Assembly: GCF_030285625.1 (NCBI RefSeq)
Contig: NZ_CP127294.1
Span: 2,800,001-2,864,000, forward strand
Direction of reading: 5' to 3'
Source of the DNA: Amycolatopsis sp. 2-15
Lineage (GTDB): Bacteria > Actinomycetota > Actinomycetes > Mycobacteriales > Pseudonocardiaceae
DNA: 64,000 nt
Both the position numbers and the translations under genes were made by a program. Positions within the stretch are counted from its first letter, which is position 1, and each line of letters begins with the position of its first letter. This document shows, piece after piece, positions 38,718 to 47,157 of this stretch. The notes under the pieces were generated by a model, which did not search any database, had not been told where the DNA came from, and was given only the letters and a program-made list of their open reading frames with translations.

Positions 38718-39845
38718 ATGCGGGCTCGATGGATCGCCGCGGCGGTCGTGCTGCTGGGTGGTGTCCTCGCGGGGTGCCAGGTCTCAGTGGCCGGTTCGGC
38801 GGGGGTTTCCGCCGCTGACCAGCAGATAGCCAACCGGTTGACGGAGCAGCGAGCTGCCGTGGACGACGCGTTGGACGCGTTGGGCAAGGCGCCCGCGCTG
38901 GAGCTCGACACCACGGTGAAGGACGCGTCGGGCAAGCCGATCGGGCTCGGTTTCCGCATCACGCGCGACGGTGACGGCTTCGGCGCGCTGCCGTTCGAAG
39001 GTCACGTGGTGCAGGTCACCGAGCTCGGGGACGACCTCTACCTCTCCGCCGACGCCGACTACTGGAAATCGCACGGCCTCGAGGAAAACAGCACGCAGTT
39101 CGGTGCCGGTTGGGTGCACACCGTCGGCACGGAGCTGCCGATGGACCCCGGTCCGCATTTCGCCCCGGACAAGCTCGTGGCCGGGCTGGTCAAATCGTTG
39201 TCGAGTCTCAATCAGACGACCGACCCGGTGAAGCGCAAGCTCGACGACGGCACGGAGGTCTACCAGCTCGGCGGCAGCCTCGGCGAGCTGCAGGTGACCA
39301 CCGCGCAGCCCCACCGCGTGGTCTCGTTCGCGCCGGCGCTGCTCGACCCGCTGGGCGGCCCGAAGCTCGGCACCGGCTTTCAGGTGAAGCCGCTGACCGG
39401 CGACGCGCTCAAGAAGTTCCACACGGACTTCGACAACGCGGTCGGCGGCCTCGGGCAGCCGTTCGACGGGCTGTCGCAGGCGAGCGTGGTGGTCACCAAC
39501 GACCGGCTCGACTGCCAGGACTTCGTCGGCTCGTGCACCGCCACCGTCGACGTGACCAACAGCGTCGTCGGCAACGGCCCGGGCGCCAAGCCCGTGGTCC
39601 ACGTGACGCTCACGATCGACGTCAGCGCCGATTCGCTCGGCTCGAAGACCTGCTCCACACAGGGCGACGCGGCGGCCGACGCGACCATCACCATGTCGTG
39701 CACGGTCAAGTTCTCGCTGCCCAACCGCACCGCCAGCTATCAGGTGCTCGCGAAGCCGACTGCCGTCGGCGAGGTGCACGTGCCCTTCGACGCGAACGCG
39801 GTGAAGGCGAAGCTCGACAAGTCGTTCGGCACGCTCGGCGGCTGA
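38718..39845 (+). CDS. Lipoprotein of unknown function
   Basis: A 375-residue exported lipoprotein. Signal residues 1-19 end in a lipobox LAGC with Cys20 as lipidation site. The mature part alternates beta strands and Gly/Asp loops: LDTTVKDASGKPIGLGFRIT near 65, ADADYWKSHGLEENSTQFGAGW near 115 (split for length), and a second domain with Cys pairs (CQDFVGSC, then SKTCST and MSCT). It occupies the place of LpqT in M. tuberculosis but I cannot show homology. It has no enzyme motif and may bind a ligand or cell-wall polymer. Confidence 0.82.
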   Translation: MRARWIAAAVVLLGGVLAGCQVSVAGSAGVSAADQQIANRLTEQRAAVDDALDALGKAPALELDTTVKDASGKPIGLGFRITRDGDGFGALPFEGHVVQVTELGDDLYLSADADYWKSHGLEENSTQFGAGWVHTVGTELPMDPGPHFAPDKLVAGLVKSLSSLNQTTDPVKRKLDDGTEVYQLGGSLGELQVTTAQPHRVVSFAPALLDPLGGPKLGTGFQVKPLTGDALKKFHTDFDNAVGGLGQPFDGLSQASVVVTNDRLDCQDFVGSCTATVDVTNSVVGNGPGAKPVVHVTLTIDVSADSLGSKTCSTQGDAAADATITMSCTVKFSLPNRTASYQVLAKPTAVGEVHVPFDANAVKAKLDKSFGTLGG

Positions 39846-39945
39846 CCTGCACGCCTACCGCGGGGTGCGTTGGTTTCGTTGAAGTAGTGGATCTTCCGTC
39901 TCTACCCTCGCCCTTGTTGAGTGTTCAACCAGGAGGAGCGGGGAC

Positions 39946-40590
39946 ATGAGCAAGCTGGTGGTGTTCGGCGCGACGGGATACGTCGGTGGCCGGATCACGG
40001 ACGAGGCGCTGCGGCGCGGGCACGCCGTCGTCGGGGTGGCGCGCAAGGCCGAGGGCCTGCACGCCGACGTCGAGGCCCGCACGGGTTCGCTGCACGACGC
40101 CGGGTTCATCGCCGATGCGACCAAGGGCGCCGACGTGATCGTGGTCGCGACCCCGGGCCGGGCCGACGAGCAGGGACGGCGGCTGCTCGACGTGCTGCCG
40201 GCGCTCGCCGACGCGGCCCGCGCGGCCGGTGCGCGGCTGTCGTTCGTGGGCGGCGCGGCTTCGCTGCTCGTGGCGCCCGGTGGTCCGCGGCTGCTGGACA
40301 CACCGGACTTCCCGGACACGTACCGAGCCGAGGCGACTGCGCAAACCGAGGTGCTCGCCGCGCTGCGCGAGCTGCCGGCCGACGTCGAGTGGTTTTACGT
40401 GAGCCCGCCCGCGAAGTTCGGTGCGTGGATCGCGGGCGAGCGCACCGGGTCGTACCACGTGGGCGGCGACGTGCTGCTGTCGGACGCGGAGGGCAACTCG
40501 CACATCAGCGGTGCCGACTTCGCGATCGCGTTCGTGGACGAGATCGACGAGCCGCGCCACAGCCGGGCGCGGTTCACCGTCGCGTACTGA
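39946..40590 (+). CDS. NAD(P)H-binding oxidoreductase (atypical SDR)
   Basis: A 214-residue protein with an N-terminal Rossmann motif KLVVFGATGYVGGRI and the strand VIVVATPGRADEQG, then FVGGAASLLVAPGG and EWFYVSPPAKFG. It matches the atypical SDR group that resembles NmrA and HSCARG and binds NADPH as a redox sensor or flavin reductase. No Ser-Tyr-Lys triad is seen. The gene is monocistronic and ends at a strong shared terminator. Confidence 0.88.
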   Translation: MSKLVVFGATGYVGGRITDEALRRGHAVVGVARKAEGLHADVEARTGSLHDAGFIADATKGADVIVVATPGRADEQGRRLLDVLPALADAARAAGARLSFVGGAASLLVAPGGPRLLDTPDFPDTYRAEATAQTEVLAALRELPADVEWFYVSPPAKFGAWIAGERTGSYHVGGDVLLSDAEGNSHISGADFAIAFVDEIDEPRHSRARFTVAY

Positions 40591-40598
40591 CGCCGGAC

Positions 40599-40624
40599 GG
40601 GGCCCCTCGAACCCGAGGGGCCCC
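40599..40624. terminator. Bidirectional terminator
   Basis: An 11-bp perfect stem GGGGCCCCTCG with CGAGGGGCCCC and an AACC loop lies between the oxidoreductase and the converging lipase. Confidence 0.85.
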
Positions 40625-40632
40625 GGCTCGGG

Positions 40633-41505
40633 TCAGCCCGGGGAGCCCACGGTGCAGAAGAACTTCGTGGCGTGGGCCGGGTCGAGGGCGTTCGTGACGA
40701 GGTTCCACACGTTGAGGTCGTAGGCCTCGCCGATGTGGCCGACCGGGTCGAACGGACACGTGTCCTGCACGTACTCGTTGACCACACCGGGCTCGCGCAC
40801 GAACGACGTGTCGGTGGGGGTCACGAGCTCGTCGTAGCGCGAGGTGATCACGGTGTACTTCACGCCGGGCTGCGCGATGGGACCGGTGGTCAGCTTCTTC
40901 ACGGCGGCGCCGTCGGTGATCAGGTCGTCGCAGGCGGGACAGCCGAGCGTGGACAGGGCCTTGCCGACCGAGTCGCGCTCACCCTGCCCGAGCAGGTACG
41001 CGAGCTTGGTGAGGCCGGCGAACGTGGTGCCGTGCGTGGGCGGCGCGATGGACACGACCGAGCCGATCTTGTCCGAGATGCCCTGGGTTTTCGTGACGTA
41101 GAGGGACTGGAAGCCGCCCTCGGAGTGGCCCACGATGTCCACTTGCGACGCCCCGGTCTCCGCGAGCACCTGGCCGATGAACTGCTTGATCTCGCCTGCC
41201 GAGTCGGCGATCGGGCGCAGGCCGCCGACGACGGGGAAGCCGGGGTAGGCGCCGTAGGTCTGGCTGAAGGTGCAGTAGCCCTTGGCCGCGACGGCCGACT
41301 GCAGGAAGTTGAGGTCCTCGTAGTAGGTGGCGCCCAGGCCGTGGAGGAAGACCACGGGCCGGGGGTGCGCCGAGCTCGGGTGGCACGACGGGTCGTTGTT
41401 GCCGCCGGCCGCCTGCACTGCCGCCTGCGCGGGCGCGGCGGTGAACGCGGCCGCCACGAGCGCCACGGCGGCCAGCACGGCCGCTTTGGTCCGCAGTTTC
41501 CTCAT
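40633..41505 (-). CDS. Secreted lipase/esterase
   Basis: A 290-residue exported alpha/beta hydrolase of the actinobacterial lipase group. The signal peptide covers residues 1-29 (KLRTKAAVLAAVALVAAAF, then APAQA). The oxyanion motif is VVFLHGLGAT near 52, the nucleophile Ser128 sits in GHSEGG, and the acid and His are probably in SRYDELVTP and PVGHIGEAYD. Cysteines at 41, 78 and near 195 and 255 probably form disulfides. Its last residues lie close to the terminator. It may degrade triglycerides or host lipids. It is followed downstream by nothing on its strand. Confidence 0.92.
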   Translation of the reverse strand: MRKLRTKAAVLAAVALVAAAFTAAPAQAAVQAAGGNNDPSCHPSSAHPRPVVFLHGLGATYYEDLNFLQSAVAAKGYCTFSQTYGAYPGFPVVGGLRPIADSAGEIKQFIGQVLAETGASQVDIVGHSEGGFQSLYVTKTQGISDKIGSVVSIAPPTHGTTFAGLTKLAYLLGQGERDSVGKALSTLGCPACDDLITDGAAVKKLTTGPIAQPGVKYTVITSRYDELVTPTDTSFVREPGVVNEYVQDTCPFDPVGHIGEAYDLNVWNLVTNALDPAHATKFFCTVGSPG

Positions 41506-41550
41506 GGAGAAGGGTCCTTCCTCACGGTCACCGGCGGCGTTGCCGGTGGT

Positions 41551-42773
41551 TCAGGGGGCGGGGTAGAGCGCGTCGACCGGCGCGGCGTGGCGCCGGGCGA
41601 CGACGTCCCTGCGGATCTTGAGGGTCGGGGTCAGCTCACCGGATTCGACGGAGAACGGCTCGGGCACGAGCGCGAAGTCCCGGATTCGCTCGGGCGGAGA
41701 ATAGCGCGCGCTCACCGACTCCACGTCACGGGTGATGACCGAGCGGAGTCGTTCGTCGGCGTGCCAGCCGGGAACGTCCGGATTGATCCCGGTTTCCGCG
41801 GCGAGCGCGGGGAGATCGTCCGGATCGACGCTCAGCAGCGCCACCGGGTACGGCCGGCTGTCGCCGAGCAGCACGGCGCCGGCGATCCAGCGCGTGCGGC
41901 GCAGGTCGTTCTCGATGGCGGCGGGCGAGAGGTTCTTGCCGGCCGAGGTTCCCTGTGCGCAGCCAACCGTCCACAATGGTCTCTCGGGCGGCTCGGGGAT
42001 TGTTGTGGTAGCCCTTGAAGACACCTTCCGAACGCGCGAGCACCTCGCCGTCTTCGGCAATCTCAAGCTCCACGCCGAGGCCCGCGCACGGCGGCGTGGA
42101 TCTTCTCGAACATCGCCGGGACCGAGGGCAGGTACGTGGGGGCGACCTCGGCCAGCTCGGCGAGGACGGCGCGGATGTCGCCGCTGGAGTACGCGATGGT
42201 GGCGCCCGTTTCGAGGCAGAAGTACTGCAGCATCCGCGTGAGCAGGTGGGCGAGCGGGAGGTAGGCGAACAGGACGTCGCCCGGGCCGGCGTCGGTCAGC
42301 TGCCGCAGCGTGGCGACGATCGAGGTGATGTTGCGGTGGGTCAGCACGCAGCCCTTGGGGTCGCCGGTCGTGCCGGAGGTGCAGACGATCGTGACGACGT
42401 CGTCCGGGTGTGGGTGTTGTGGTGGCCCGGGATTCGGCTCGGTGTCGGGGATCTCGGTGCCGAGGACGGGGATCGTGGTGATCCGCCCGGGCTCGTCCGC
42501 GAACGCCGCGACGGCGCCGGAGTCTTCGAGGATCCAGCTGATCTGCCTCGGCGTGCTGGTGGGGTAGATCGGCACGCAGATCGCGCCGATGCGGGCGATC
42601 GCCAGGTCGCAGATCGTCCACTCCGGACTCATGGGGGCGAGCAACGCCACTTTGTCGCCCTCGCCCGCGTGGTCCCGCAACCCGGTCGCCACGCGGTCGA
42701 CGTCTTCGTGGAGCCGGGCGAACGTGCGCTCGCGCCAGGTGCCGTTGTCGAGGTATCGCTGTGCGCTTGACAT
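41551..42773 (-). pseudogene. Broken long-chain acyl-CoA ligase (FadD15-like)
   Basis: The pieces of a FadD15-type ligase are readable but not joined. From ATG 42773 (with an excellent GGAGGT site) the frame gives TFARLHEDVDRVATGL, VCTSGTTGDPKGCVLTHRN and YLPLAHLLTRM, then ends near 42065 after MFEKIHAAVRG. The next piece, VELEIAEDGEVLARSEG to GWLRTGNLG, is in another frame, and the last, AGKNLSPAAIENDLRRTRW, is again shifted. About 150 residues are missing at the first junction and about 25 at the second. The enzyme cannot work. Its TetR operator and regulator remain. Confidence 0.88.
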
Positions 42774-42775
42774 CG

Positions 42776-42807
42776 AATACCTCCCGGTATTGGATACCTG
42801 AAGGTAT
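42776..42807. promoter_or_regulatory. Paired TetR operators
   Basis: Two dyads of the form ATACC-N4-GGTAT lie 17 bp apart, centre to centre: AATACC/GGTATT (42776-42791) and ATACC/GGTAT (42794-42807). They lie between the broken fadD and the divergent tetR. Confidence 0.75.
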
Positions 42808-42856
42808 TGAGTTTGCTTCGTGAAAGTCAAGGCCTTGATCAGGAGGATGCACCCCG

Positions 42857-43498
42857 ATGCCCGCACCGGGCCGCACGCGGCCGACGCGCGCCGAAACACG
42901 CCGCCGCATCCTCGACGCGGCGTTCAAGGTCTTCGGCGACCAGGGCATCGCGGCCTCCAAGCTGACCGAGGTCGCGGCCGCCGCCGGCCTGACGAAGGGC
43001 GCGGTCTACTCCAGCTTCGCGTCGAAGGACGAACTCGTGCTGGCGCTGATGGAGGAGCACGCCGCACACCGGCTCTCCGCCAGCCTCGAAAGCTTCGCCT
43101 CCGCCGACACCGGCACGGCCGGCCTCGCGGACGTCGCGGCGGTGCTGATGCACGAAATGCGCACGGACGCGGTGTGGCACCGGCTGTTGGCGGAGTTCTT
43201 CGCGTTGGCGCACCACGATGCGGACCGCCGCGCCGCTCTGCGCCGACGCCGCCGCGAGGTGCGCGGAACCATCGCGCGGGCGTTGGAGCGCTTGGCGTCG
43301 GGGTTCGGCTTCTCCTTGCCGTTGCCGGCCGAAGAGTTCGCGGTGATCCTGTTGGCGCTGAGCAACGGCCTGGCGGTGGAGGCGGACATCGATGAGGAAG
43401 CCGTGCCGGAGGGGTTGCTGGCCCGCGTCCTGACGTTGCTCGCCGGCGACGCGGTGGCTGCGGTGCGTTCCGCGGCGGAAAGCGTGGCCGGCGACTGA
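42857..43498 (+). CDS. TetR family regulator
   Basis: A 213-residue TetR protein with TRAETRRRILDAAFKVFGDQ at its start, recognition helix LTKGAVYSSFASKDEL, and a C-terminal helical domain similar to TetR_C_6-type domains (RRREVRGTIARALERLASGF). AGGAGG lies ten bases before ATG 42857. Its dyads at 42776-42807 are shared with the broken acyl-CoA ligase gene, so it was probably a fatty-acyl responsive repressor. With the target lost it may now control only itself or distant genes. Confidence 0.9.
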   Translation: MPAPGRTRPTRAETRRRILDAAFKVFGDQGIAASKLTEVAAAAGLTKGAVYSSFASKDELVLALMEEHAAHRLSASLESFASADTGTAGLADVAAVLMHEMRTDAVWHRLLAEFFALAHHDADRRAALRRRRREVRGTIARALERLASGFGFSLPLPAEEFAVILLALSNGLAVEADIDEEAVPEGLLARVLTLLAGDAVAAVRSAAESVAGD

Positions 43499-43616
43499 AC
43501 CGTTGCCCGGGACCGCTCCCGAAGCGCGGGGCTACCGTCGCGGTCATGATTGAGGTGCTGGGAAGCCATGCCGCCCATCGCGAACCGCGGTGCTCTCGAC
43601 GGCGCGAGGTCCGGCT

Positions 43617-44423
43617 GTGACGCGCCGTGATGACATGGCTCGGCGGCTGCGCGGGATTCTGCGCGGTACCACCGGAGCCGAGCGCGCGCAGCGAGATCTG
43701 GGTGAGGAGCTGGCGTCCGAATCCGCGGCCGCGGCCGAGCGGGCAAGGGAAATCGTCGATGAGTCAGCTCGCCGGGACAACGACGAGACCGCGGCGGGTA
43801 TCACCTCCGGCTACGTTTCAGGCCCAGCCGAGGTTCGGCACCACGGTTCCGGCCGGCCCCCGGCGTCGGCCGGCGGATCCCGCAACGATGACTTCAGCGC
43901 GCACGCCGGACAGCTGCTGCGAAAGCGCGTCGTCCTCCTGAACGGCGAGATCGACGACGCGATCGCCAACACGATCTCCGCGCAGCTGTTGCTCCTCGAG
44001 GATGAAGACGCGAGGGCCGACATCACCTTCCTCGTCAACTCGTCCGGCGGCTCCGTCACGGCCGGCATGGCCATCCTCGACACGATGAACCTCGTCGAGC
44101 CGGACGTCGCCACGTGCGCCACGGGGCTGGCCGCCGGCATGGCGCAGCTGCTCGTGTCGAGTGGCGCCACCGGCAAACGGGCCGCCCTCCCGCAGGCCAT
44201 GGTGGCGCTGAGCCTCCCCCGGCTCCCGCCGGATCCGTCGCCGGTGCACCTCGCTCTGCTCGACAAGTGGACCAGCGAAGTAGTCGGGTTGATCGCGGCG
44301 GGCAGCGGCCGGCCCATCGAGCGGGTTCGCGCGGATGCCCAGCGGCGGCGGCAGTTCACCGCGGCCGAGGCGGTCGAGTACGGCTTGGTCGACTGGGTGA
44401 CGGAGAAACCCGTGGCGGGCTGA
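43617..44423 (+). CDS. ClpP-like protein lacking the catalytic triad
   Basis: A 268-residue protein with a ClpP fold from about residue 95: KRVVLLNGEIDDAIANTISAQ, the oxyanion loop NSSGGSVTAGMAILDTM (141-157), LAAGMAQLLVSSGATGKR and AAEAVEYGLVDWV. Aligned by eye to E. coli ClpP, the catalytic Ser is Gly174, the His is Ser199 and the Asp is Arg244, so it should be inactive. A polar N-terminal extension of about 90 residues is unusual and may bind partners. The start GTG 43617 has GAGG eight bases upstream. It may assemble into or regulate ClpP rings; that is inference. Such paralogues also occur with resistance or stress functions. Confidence 0.85.
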   Translation: MTRRDDMARRLRGILRGTTGAERAQRDLGEELASESAAAAERAREIVDESARRDNDETAAGITSGYVSGPAEVRHHGSGRPPASAGGSRNDDFSAHAGQLLRKRVVLLNGEIDDAIANTISAQLLLLEDEDARADITFLVNSSGGSVTAGMAILDTMNLVEPDVATCATGLAAGMAQLLVSSGATGKRAALPQAMVALSLPRLPPDPSPVHLALLDKWTSEVVGLIAAGSGRPIERVRADAQRRRQFTAAEAVEYGLVDWVTEKPVAG

Positions 44424-44460
44424 CCATGTGTCCTTTGTGGATTACTGCCGTGCTTTCGGC

Positions 44461-45221
44461 TCACACCATGGGGCTGATCCGCTCCTCGACGTCGAGCAGG
44501 GCCTTGCCGTAGATCTCGTACCCGACCACGGAGTTCAGCGCTGCGTGGCGGGCGGCGGTGTTCGCGTCCCGCCAGAACTGCGGCAGGCGGCCGGTTTCCG
44601 CGAAGCCCGCGGCGCCGTGCACGTTGATCAGGATGTTGAGCGCTTCGAGCACCTGCTGCGCGGCGTAACCGAAGCGGGCGCGCATTTCCGCGCGGGCCAC
44701 GTAGTCCGCCGGGGTCGTGGCGTCCAGTTCGTCGGCGATGTCATAGGCGTGCAGCCGCGCGACCGATGCCCAGCAGCGGGCCGAGCAGGGGCAGATTCGC
44801 CAACGGCGCGAACGGGATCCGGTACATCGCCTCGTCGGTGGGGATGGACGACACGCCCTCCGCCACAGCACCCATGGAGATCGTCCGGTGGTGTGGCACG
44901 AACACGTCGTCGGCGACCCAGGTGTCGCTGCCGGTGCCCCGCATCCCGACGGTCTCCCACGTCTTCTCCAGCTTCTCTTCCGATGCGGGCACCATGCACA
45001 GCACCGCATCGACGAAACTGCCGTCCTCATTGGTCACCATCGCCCCGAGCGACGCCCAGGTGGCGTGGTGCGCCGCCGGGGCGCGAGGATGCGGAGCAGC
45101 CCGGCGTCGGCCAGCGCGGTGCTCACCTCGTCCGACAGGCGGCGGTCGCGCTCGCCGTCCGCCACGTGCTCCCTCAGCAGCGGCTGGAGCGCCACCGCCG
45201 CAGGGAGTTCACAATTGTGAC
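44461..45221 (-). pseudogene. Broken acyl-CoA dehydrogenase
   Basis: The reading order is that of a flavin acyl-CoA dehydrogenase or related monooxygenase but in three frames. Near 45200 one frame gives REHVADGERDRRLSDEVS and ADAGLLRILAPRR. A deletion of roughly 100 residues joins it to HATWASLGAMVTNEDG, MRGTGSDTWVADDVFVPHHR and LLGIGRAAARL. Another shift leads to YVARAEMRARFGYAAQQ, HGAAGFAETGRLPQFWRD and the stop at 44461. No start codon is seen at the 5' end. It cannot make a whole enzyme. Confidence 0.82.
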
Positions 45222-45236
45222 CTGCGTTACAGGTCA
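45209..45236. promoter_or_regulatory. Overlapping operator-like palindromes
   Basis: TCACAATTGTGA (45209-45220, perfect 12-mer) overlaps an inverted repeat TGACCTG-CGTTA-CAGGTCA (45218-45236). They lie upstream of the broken dehydrogenase and touch the stop of the LLM oxidoreductase gene. The regulator is unknown. Confidence 0.6.
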
Positions 45237-46085
45237 GTGTCCGCGAAGCCGAGCCACCACCGGGGCGAGGGTTTCCATCATCGAGTCGAACACCGTGATG
45301 TACGAGAAGCCCCAGCGTTTCCTGCGTTGCACGAGTTGATCGGCGATCTCGTCGACCGTTCCGAACAGGAGCTGCGCAGCCTCCAGCAGTTCGTCGGCAC
45401 CGGGCTCCGGATCGGTCAGTGAGCGCCACTCCTCGGCCGCCGCCCGGCGGTCGGTGGTGACGACCACGCGTTGCACCAGCAGGTTGTACTCGACATCCCG
45501 ATCAGCGGCGAGCGAACGGAAGTACGCGACGCGATCGTCCATCACCGGGGCCGGGTCGAGGACGAACGTGCCCGGTGCTTTACCGCGGGCCTGGCGCAGC
45601 CCGGCGAACCCGACGACGTCGGCCTCGGCCGCGGCGAGGGCGAGGACGCCGTCGCTGTTGCCCGCGATGAGCAGGCGCGGCAGGGTGTCGAGCCGGGAGC
45701 GCAGTTCGGCCAGGCCGTCGCGCAAGTAGGCGATCCGGTCGGCTGCCTTCAGCCACCGCAGGCGCGCGTCGTCGAATTCGGATTTCATGTGGCCGGAGCC
45801 CAGACCGAGTTCGAGGCGGCCGCCGGTCAGCACGTGGGTGCTCTCGACGTCGCGGGCGAACAAAGCCACGTTGTAGAACGGCAGGTTCGACACGAGCGTC
45901 CCGACGCTCGGCCGTGAAGTGGCAGCCGCTGCGGCCACCAGCGCGGGAAACGGCGCCGGACGCCCGGCACCCAGGTGGTCGGGCACGCTGATCGCGTCGT
46001 ACCCCAGCTCCTCGGCCCGGCGGCACAGACCGACGAACGATGAATCGACAGTCCGCAGACTGACTCCGAACTTGAATTTCCCCAT
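45234..46085 (-). CDS. LLM-class F420-type oxidoreductase
   Basis: A 283-residue luciferase-like monooxygenase-fold protein, starting MGKFKFGVSLRTVDS. It has AEELGYDAISVPDHLGAGRP near 30, VSNLPFYNVALFARDVESTHVLTGGRLELGLGSGH around 80-115 (typical F420/FMN phosphate site), and DEIADQLVQRRKRWGFSYITVF at the end. The actinobacterial family often reduces unsaturated or oxidises alcohol substrates with F420. Cofactor F420 is inferred from family, not shown. Its stop lies in an operator-like palindrome facing the decayed dehydrogenase, with which it may once have formed a catabolic unit. Confidence 0.9.
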   Translation of the reverse strand: MGKFKFGVSLRTVDSSFVGLCRRAEELGYDAISVPDHLGAGRPAPFPALVAAAAATSRPSVGTLVSNLPFYNVALFARDVESTHVLTGGRLELGLGSGHMKSEFDDARLRWLKAADRIAYLRDGLAELRSRLDTLPRLLIAGNSDGVLALAAAEADVVGFAGLRQARGKAPGTFVLDPAPVMDDRVAYFRSLAADRDVEYNLLVQRVVVTTDRRAAAEEWRSLTDPEPGADELLEAAQLLFGTVDEIADQLVQRRKRWGFSYITVFDSMMETLAPVVARLRGH

Positions 46086-46176
46086 GACCAGAGAAGCTAG
46101 CCGCACCACACCGCGCAGCACAGACAGTTTCGCCGCCGGCGGACCGAAATCCACCGACGGCGAAACGGCAAAACCC

Positions 46177-47157
46177 TCAGGCGGCCCCGTCGAACAACGA
46201 GGTCACCGAACCATCCTCGAACACCTGCTGAATCGCCTCCGCCAGCATCGGTGCGATCGACAGCACCGTCAGCCCCGGGAACCGCTTCTCCTCCGGGATC
46301 GGCAGGGAGTTCGTCACGATGACCTCTCGCGCCTTGCACTGCGAAAGCCGCTCGGTTGCCGGGTCGGACAGAATCCCGTGCGTCGTGGCGATGACGACGT
46401 CCGCGGCGCCTTCCTCGATCAGCGCTTCGGTGGCCTTGACGATCGTGCCGCCGGTGTCGATCATGTCGTCGATCAGCACGCAGAGCTTGCCCTGCACCTT
46501 GCCGACCACGCGGTTGGCCACGGCCTGGTTGGGCTTGTCCGGGTCGCGCGTCTTGTGGATGAACGCGATCGGCCGGTCACCCAGCTGCTGCGCCCACTTC
46601 TCGGCCAGGCGCACGCGGCCCGAGTCGGGCGAAACGACCGTGATGTCCGCGTCGCCGTAGGTGGCCTTGATGTGGTCGGCGAGCACGGACTGCGCCATCA
46701 GGTGGTCGACCGGGCCGTCGAAGAAGCCCTGGATCTGCGCGGTGTGCAGGTCGACGGTCATGATCCGGTCGGCGCCCGCGGTCTTGAACAGGTCGGCGAT
46801 GAGCCGGGCCGAGATCGGCTCGCGGCCCTTGTGCTTCTTGTCCTGCCGCGCGTACGGGTAGAACGGCATGACCACGGTGATCCGCTTGGCGGAAGCGCGC
46901 TTCAGCGCGTCCACCATGATCAGCTGCTCCATCACGTACTCGTTGATGGGCGTGGTGTGCGCCTGGATCACGAACGCGTCGGTACCGCGCACCGACTCCT
47001 CGAACCGCACGAACAGCTCACCGTTGGCGAACGTGTGCGCGGTCTGCGGGGTGATCGTCACGTCGAGGTGGTTGGCCACCTCTTCCGCGAGCTCCTGGTG
47101 CGCACGGCCGGAGAAGAGCATCAGATTCTTCTTCGGCGTACCTGACTTCGGACTCAT
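46177..47157 (-). CDS. prs: Ribose-phosphate pyrophosphokinase
   Basis: A 326-residue PRPP synthetase, the source of PRPP for purines, pyrimidines, His, Trp and decaprenyl-phosphoarabinose. Motifs are LMLFSGRAHQELAEEVA at the start, FANGELFVRFEESVRG, PYARQDKKHKGREPISARL near 100, VDLHTAQIQGFF, VVSPDSGRVRLAEKW and the PRPP loop DDMIDTGGTIVKA. Its ATG overlaps the glmU stop (ATGA), the conserved glmU-prs pair of actinobacteria. Confidence 0.97.
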   Translation of the reverse strand: MSPKSGTPKKNLMLFSGRAHQELAEEVANHLDVTITPQTAHTFANGELFVRFEESVRGTDAFVIQAHTTPINEYVMEQLIMVDALKRASAKRITVVMPFYPYARQDKKHKGREPISARLIADLFKTAGADRIMTVDLHTAQIQGFFDGPVDHLMAQSVLADHIKATYGDADITVVSPDSGRVRLAEKWAQQLGDRPIAFIHKTRDPDKPNQAVANRVVGKVQGKLCVLIDDMIDTGGTIVKATEALIEEGAADVVIATTHGILSDPATERLSQCKAREVIVTNSLPIPEEKRFPGLTVLSIAPMLAEAIQQVFEDGSVTSLFDGAA

